Source: Spirodela intermedia (lineage: Eukaryota > Streptophyta > Magnoliopsida > Alismatales > Araceae). From it: a DNA stretch of 64,000 nt. The stretch lies in contig LR746272.1 of assembly GCA_902729315.2 (NCBI GenBank), positions 5,825,327 to 5,889,326 on the forward strand, written 5' to 3'. Below the pieces are notes generated by a model. That model was not told where the DNA came from and did no database searches. It worked only from the letters and a program-made list of their open reading frames with translations. The number at the start of each line of letters is the position of its first letter. The stretch's first letter is position 1. A program made the translations under genes and the position numbers. Below, piece by piece: positions 60,080-64,000 of this stretch.

Positions 60080-60610
60080 CGTCTGCCCGGCAGGTGTGCA
60101 CAATCAGGTGGTCTACGACACCAGCCAGGTGCTGATGGAGAAGCTCGCCGTGGAGGCCTTCCAGGTGGCCATGGTGAAGACGGTGGCCAGGATCGTGGAG
60201 GGGGACGCCGGCAAGGCCATCTGCAGGGAGGCGGAGCGGCTGAAGCCGGCCGCTGTCGTCGTGGGCACGCGGGGCAGGAGCTTAATCCACAGGTAGAGGA
60301 ATCAGCGACCACCCGATGGGCTTGTCAGTCGAATCCTGGAACCCGGACGACGGGCAGGGCGACGATCCTGATCCCCCTTTTCTCTCTTCTTGGCCTGACA
60401 GTGTCTTGCTTGGGAGCGTCAGCGAGTACTGCGTCCACAACTGCAGATCTGCTCCCGTGATCATCGTGCCCGGGAAAGGTCTGACCCGCTCCTCCGTCAC
60501 TGCCCTCGTCAATTCCAGCTGTGCTTAGCATTCCGAGATTCGGCGTGTCAACCCCCCGTGTTTCCTGTGTGTTTCTGCTTCCAGAGGCCGGGGAAGGGTC
60601 CGTCATCTGA
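59727..60610 (+). CDS. RD2: RD2-type universal stress protein (USP domain, ATP-binding class), four exons
   Basis: Exons 59727-59961, 60094-60292, 60402-60478 and 60585-60610 join in frame to 178 residues plus TGA. The splice phases close exactly, and the joins rebuild conserved sequence: HAVSS|VHNQVVYDTSQ, RGRSLIH|SVLLGSVSEY and VIIVPGK|EAGEGSVI. The N-terminus METVEEETEYSWREVVLPQL and the USP fold starting RDILVAVDHGPNSKHALDWA match Arabidopsis RD2 (responsive to desiccation), a small soluble USP. The nucleotide-binding pattern G-x2-G-x9-G-S is intact (Gly136, Gly139, Gly149, Ser150). USP proteins bind ATP and are linked to stress responses; a precise role is not known from sequence. All introns are short (about 105-132 bp). 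Intron 1 starts GTTGCG rather than GTAAG and contains a CT run and a duplicated acceptor. The frame upstream of 59727 is open but has no ATG. Confidence 0.93.
60048..60076 (+). repeat. (CT)n run serving as polypyrimidine tract of RD2 intron 1
   Basis: CT dinucleotides run to within about 15 bases of the acceptor CAG at 60091-60093. This is the position expected for a polypyrimidine tract, so length changes here could affect splicing. Confidence 0.8.
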
Positions 60611-61940
60611 TCGCTCAACGGCCGGAGTGGGTGGCTGCCTCCCTCTGAGGCTCCGGTGGATTCCCCCTCTCACGCTCTCGCCTGCTCGCGAGATCTTCGT
60701 TGGTGTGCCGTTTGCCGAATTCGAATCCCTGCGAGTGTCTTTTCGCCCGCTATCACCTCGGTTCTCGTTTGTGACAGACGATGATGATCCGTGCGGACTT
60801 TGTGTCGGCGCTCTTGTTACTTTTAACCGGGAGGACCATCGTGTCCTAACTAGGAAGAACACTCGCTCGACTGCACGCTTTTCTTCTTAACGCAGGAGGC
60901 GCAGAGGCCCGGCGCACTGCCCTCTTAATCAGTTGCCTAGAACTAGCTTGTCTAGTTTGAGACGAAGGGTCGTGAGAAAGACGACTCTGGCGAGTGCGTT
61001 GGAAAGCCGAAGCCGATGCATCCATCAGACCATCGATAGACGAACTTGGAAGAGCATTGGCGCGTCGATGGACTTCCCGGCCGTTTTCTCCGTCGCGCTT
61101 TTCGGGGCACTAGCCCGCTCGAGCAAGCAGAAACCCCCGGTCCCGTCTTTGGGGTTTATGGCTGATGAAAAGGCCTTCTCTGGGTTCCTCAGTCAAAGTG
61201 TGTACTTGTCGGTGTTGTCTCCCATGCATCCGAATCCCAAAGGAAGATCCGTTGGTGTCTCGCAAGGAAGCGAGATGAATTTCTGCCCTCAAGGCTCTTC
61301 AAAAGTCCTTTCGGAATCCAGATGAATGGCCTCCTGTGCCATCTTCTACGCCTTTACGCCATAGAGTACACCTTTCGTGATTTCTCATCTTCGCCCGATT
61401 TGCTCTCTTTATTCTTTTCCACTTAGCCGTCACAGTCGGTAGTCGCTTGCTCAAACTCGACACCTTCCCCTTCTTTCCGAAGCCTCTTCTTGTATGAGTG
61501 GGTTCCTTCGCCTGACCTTGCTGCTCGCTCCTGAGCCCTTTTTCTCGGTGCCGCTGATTCGTGCAGTCTGGCCGTATTATCCAAGTTTGAGCGAGCATAA
61601 AACCAGATGACGATGTCGATGATGACCGTGATGGTGATACGGCTCGAATTGCGGCTGAATACTGCCTAGATCATGATGATGATGACGATGCTCTTACGCC
61701 GCCTCCCGGGATTGGATTCGTTCCCGCAGCGGCCGCCCGCTGCGATGCCTTCCTTGGACTCCGGATAGGTCGAAGATGTTCCATGCTTGAGCAGGAGACG
61801 AACCTATCGTGCCGGCAACGTGCAAGGAATGTGTTCCTCCGGCTGCAAGCTATATCCCTCGGCCTTCCTTTGAGGCATTCCCCCGTCCCCCACGCTCCAC
61901 CGCCTAGAAGAGGGTACCGGACCGGCCGGAGGCGCAGCAG
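60611..61940. other. 3' UTR of RD2 and upstream region of the next gene
   Basis: The first 250-300 bases are probably the RD2 3' UTR. The rest is GC-rich, with open frames that lack domains (60933-61325 plus, 61299-61598 minus). In-frame stop TAG at 61905-61907 closes the reading frame upstream of the ATG at 61941. TATA-like elements were not obvious. Confidence 0.4.
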
Positions 61941-64000
61941 ATGTCCAGGCAGGAGGGTACCCGCCCGCAGCCCCTCCGCTTCCGGCTCCCCAGTTGGGCG
62001 AGTGCGGCGCTGCAGCGCGGCCCAACCCGGCGGCAGCCGTCTCGTGTCACTACGACAGCGGCAGAGCCTTCTTCGTCGCCGCCGGGACGGGATCAACCAC
62101 AGCAGCAGCCGCGCGCCTCTCCTTCTCCGGCTCAGGTGAGGCCCCCGGCCCAGCACCCGCAGTCGTCCCCAGCGGCGCAGGCAAAGATGGGCGCCGCGCC
62201 ATCTCGGTCGTCGTCCTCCGTCGCCAGCCCTGGCGATCCGACACTGCCGAGGTCGCAACCCGGCGAGATAGTTTCGCAGCCCCCAAGTCGAACACCTTCG
62301 AGACAATCGTCCCTGAAAGTCGCTCCACAGTCACCTCCCCTGCCATCATCGAGGCCGGCCTCTTGGGAAGAGCAGCAGGAAACCGCTGCATCATCGCCGC
62401 CGCCACCATCTTCGACAGCTACTCGGGCGGGACTAGCTCCCCCAAGTCCCGCACGTCCCGAGGCCCAATCTGCGACCACCACCTCTGTTGCGGCCCAATC
62501 TACGGGCTCAGTCTCTCCGCCGCCATCTGCAGAACCCCCCTCTTCCCCACCCTGGCCTACTGCTGAGAAGATATCCGAAGCACCGCCACCATCGTCTTCC
62601 GTCTCAGCGGGGTCGCCATCTACCGAGCGAGTCCTCGACCTCCAACCAGAACCCACTGTGCACAAGAGACGACGGGGGTTGGAGGAGGAGGCCGCAACAG
62701 AGCCCGACATCCGAGAAGGCGGCTCCAAGGGAACGGATCAAACCCGGAGCGACCTCCAAGAGCACAAGCCCGTCAAGGTAGAGAAGCAGTCGGCGCCGAG
62801 GACAGGGGATGGCCCATCGGAAGAAGCTTTAGTGAGAATTAAACCCCAGAATCCGGAGACGGAGACTGAACCAGAGAAGGGGAAAAGTCCCCATCTTACA
62901 CCCACAGAAGATGCGGATCAGAAACAAACTGCTGCCGTTACCCGGCCAGCACGGTCGAGGACAGAGGGAGCGGCAACACCTGCCAGTAGGACCCTTGCCG
63001 ACCGAGGCAGTGAATCTAGATTAGGGCAGAGTATAGAGGGAAAACCAGAAGAAGCCGCGAGCAAGATTGACCACCATAGTTTGAGGAACAGTGAGAAGGA
63101 ACCGAAAAGTTCCACGGAGGAGACACCCAAAACCAGCCCGGAATCGGCACCCGATGGAAAACCCCAGAACGACTACAATCGGCCGGCGACAAAGATGGTG
63201 GCGACCGAGCAGACGATTGAGAAGCCTGGTGGGGAGACAGACCGGCTTGCCTCAGAGGTTGCACCACAAGTCAGTCCTCTGAAAGAGGTGAAGGCCCCCG
63301 AGGCAGAGCAGAGAGAGAAACAAGATGTCGTCCATCCTGAGAACGAACAGACACAAAGAAGAATGACCAAGGGGAAAGAGGGCAAGGTCGAGATTTCGGC
63401 CGTCGCCCGAGCGTCGAGTTCCGGGGATCGACAATCCAGCAATCTGCAGAAGGAGATCAGGGAGGGGATCTCCAGGCTGGTCCAGGGCCTGGCCGTCCAG
63501 CACTCTAAACATGAAGATGGTGGTGGGCATGGCATAAGTATAATAACTCTGGCCGGCGAGAACCATGGCGCAACCATGCATGCCGGCTACGGTACGATCA
63601 GCGGCAGGGAAGGCCACGACGATGCCGTCAACAAGGTGCCCATCATCCCCAACGCAGGAAAAGCATCGGCGACGGCTGAAAATGGACGGAAGAAAGCGGA
63701 TGAAGCATGCAGCATCCCGGCTATGGCTACCAGCGTCAACAGCAACGTCCAGACCATTAACGGCTCCATCCTCCACGACAGCTGCTGCAGCGACGACAAC
63801 CCTGGGGTTCACTTGGTCGTCTCAAATGGTGCGCGGCCAGAATCCGCAGAGGCAACCGACGCACATAAGCCCCGATCCTCGAGGGTCTCTTCGCCGCCTC
63901 GAAGGATGGTCACCCAAGAGGCCCCCGCCGCCAGAAGGCGATGCCTCCGATCCCTCTTCCTGGAATCGAGCGGCGACGATACGGAGAATCCCCGGCGGCG
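61941..64000 (+). CDS. Long Pro/Ser/Glu-rich plant protein of unknown function, continues beyond the right edge
   Basis: An uninterrupted frame of 686 codons starts at ATG 61941 (MSRQEGTRPQPLRFRLPSWA). An in-frame TAG lies 11 codons upstream, so this is the first possible ATG; the CAG before it could also be a splice acceptor. Residues about 40-240 are Pro/Ser/Gln-rich. About 240-520 are Glu/Lys/Thr-rich, highly charged and repeat-like (KEGKVEI, EKPGGETDR). From about 530 there is more ordered sequence: ISIITLAGENHGATMHAGYG (about 533-552), VNSNVQTINGSILHDSC (from about 599), PGVHLVVSNGA, and an Arg-rich RRRCLRSLFLESSGDDTENP near 667-686. I associate these late motifs with conserved plant proteins annotated only as proline-rich or mucin-like, but cannot name a function. 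No signal peptide or membrane segment is visible. The long antisense frames opposite it are shadows. Confidence 0.8.
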   Translation, partial: MSRQEGTRPQPLRFRLPSWASAALQRGPTRRQPSRVTTTAAEPSSSPPGRDQPQQQPRASPSPAQVRPPAQHPQSSPAAQAKMGAAPSRSSSSVASPGDPTLPRSQPGEIVSQPPSRTPSRQSSLKVAPQSPPLPSSRPASWEEQQETAASSPPPPSSTATRAGLAPPSPARPEAQSATTTSVAAQSTGSVSPPPSAEPPSSPPWPTAEKISEAPPPSSSVSAGSPSTERVLDLQPEPTVHKRRRGLEEEAATEPDIREGGSKGTDQTRSDLQEHKPVKVEKQSAPRTGDGPSEEALVRIKPQNPETETEPEKGKSPHLTPTEDADQKQTAAVTRPARSRTEGAATPASRTLADRGSESRLGQSIEGKPEEAASKIDHHSLRNSEKEPKSSTEETPKTSPESAPDGKPQNDYNRPATKMVATEQTIEKPGGETDRLASEVAPQVSPLKEVKAPEAEQREKQDVVHPENEQTQRRMTKGKEGKVEISAVARASSSGDRQSSNLQKEIREGISRLVQGLAVQHSKHEDGGGHGISIITLAGENHGATMHAGYGTISGREGHDDAVNKVPIIPNAGKASATAENGRKKADEACSIPAMATSVNSNVQTINGSILHDSCCSDDNPGVHLVVSNGARPESAEATDAHKPRSSRVSSPPRRMVTQEAPAARRRCLRSLFLESSGDDTENPRR

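Noticed and set aside
61671-62728. Long minus-strand frames (211 and 198 codons) opposite the right-edge ORF
   Set aside because: They mirror a GC-rich plus-strand CDS with few stops on either strand, are Arg/Gly-rich and show no domain.
63173-63812. Minus-strand frames of 134 and 186 codons
   Set aside because: Antisense shadows of the same plus-strand ORF, whose composition and length are far more convincing.
1-64000. Conserved plant miRNA genes, rRNA, CRISPR arrays and bacterial-type operons
   Set aside because: I scanned for common plant miRNA core sequences (156, 159, 160, 164-169, 171, 172, 319, 390-399, 408, 528, 535) and found no convincing match; the prokaryotic feature types do not fit this nuclear sequence.

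Overview
The window reads as nuclear DNA of a flowering plant. It has plant-specific gene families (PORR organelle RNA-binding protein, zinc-finger homeodomain factor, RADIALIS-like MYB, RD2-type universal stress protein), introns with plant-like splice sites, and long decayed LTR retrotransposons. Several genes are very GC-rich at third codon positions while the intergenic DNA is AT-rich. That contrast is typical of commelinid monocots such as Zingiberales or palms, but the lineage is an inference.

Layout. 1-6.1 kb: a minus-strand WTF1-like chloroplast splicing factor (3988-5655), preceded on its 3' side by AT-rich DNA holding a decayed exon pair that resembles SNI1. 7.4-14.7 kb: a degenerate minus-strand Gypsy chromovirus with both LTRs, itself interrupted by a solo-LTR-like insertion with a GGGGG target duplication. 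14.7-20.2 kb: mostly anonymous sequence with some coding-like fragments. 20.2-26.4 kb: a GC-rich island centred on an intronless ZF-HD transcription factor (22098-23756) with two coupled upstream ORFs. 26.4-36.4 kb: Athila-like Gypsy material containing gag and protease but no recognisable reverse transcriptase or integrase, two copies of a 2.2-kb LTR and an inverted piece of the same family. 36.4-51.4 kb: AT-rich, gene-poor DNA made largely of diverged LTR fragments, plus a miniature deleted element with direct repeats (40.65-41.66 kb). 52-64 kb: a second GC-rich island with a RADIALIS-like gene (53328-53609, minus), a four-exon RD2-type USP gene (59727-60610, plus), and a long Pro/Ser/Glu-rich ORF that starts at 61941 and runs off the right edge.

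The four intact genes are independent nuclear genes rather than a pathway cluster: chloroplast intron splicing, developmental transcription (two factors) and stress response. Long GA/CT tracts lie in or near the 5' part of each of the first four. I did not find a clearly new system. The items most worth checking are the truncated SNI1-like copy, the coupled uORFs of the ZF-HD gene, a duplicated 3' splice site in RD2, the one-sided CpG loss in the chromovirus, and the large uncharacterised ORF at the right edge.
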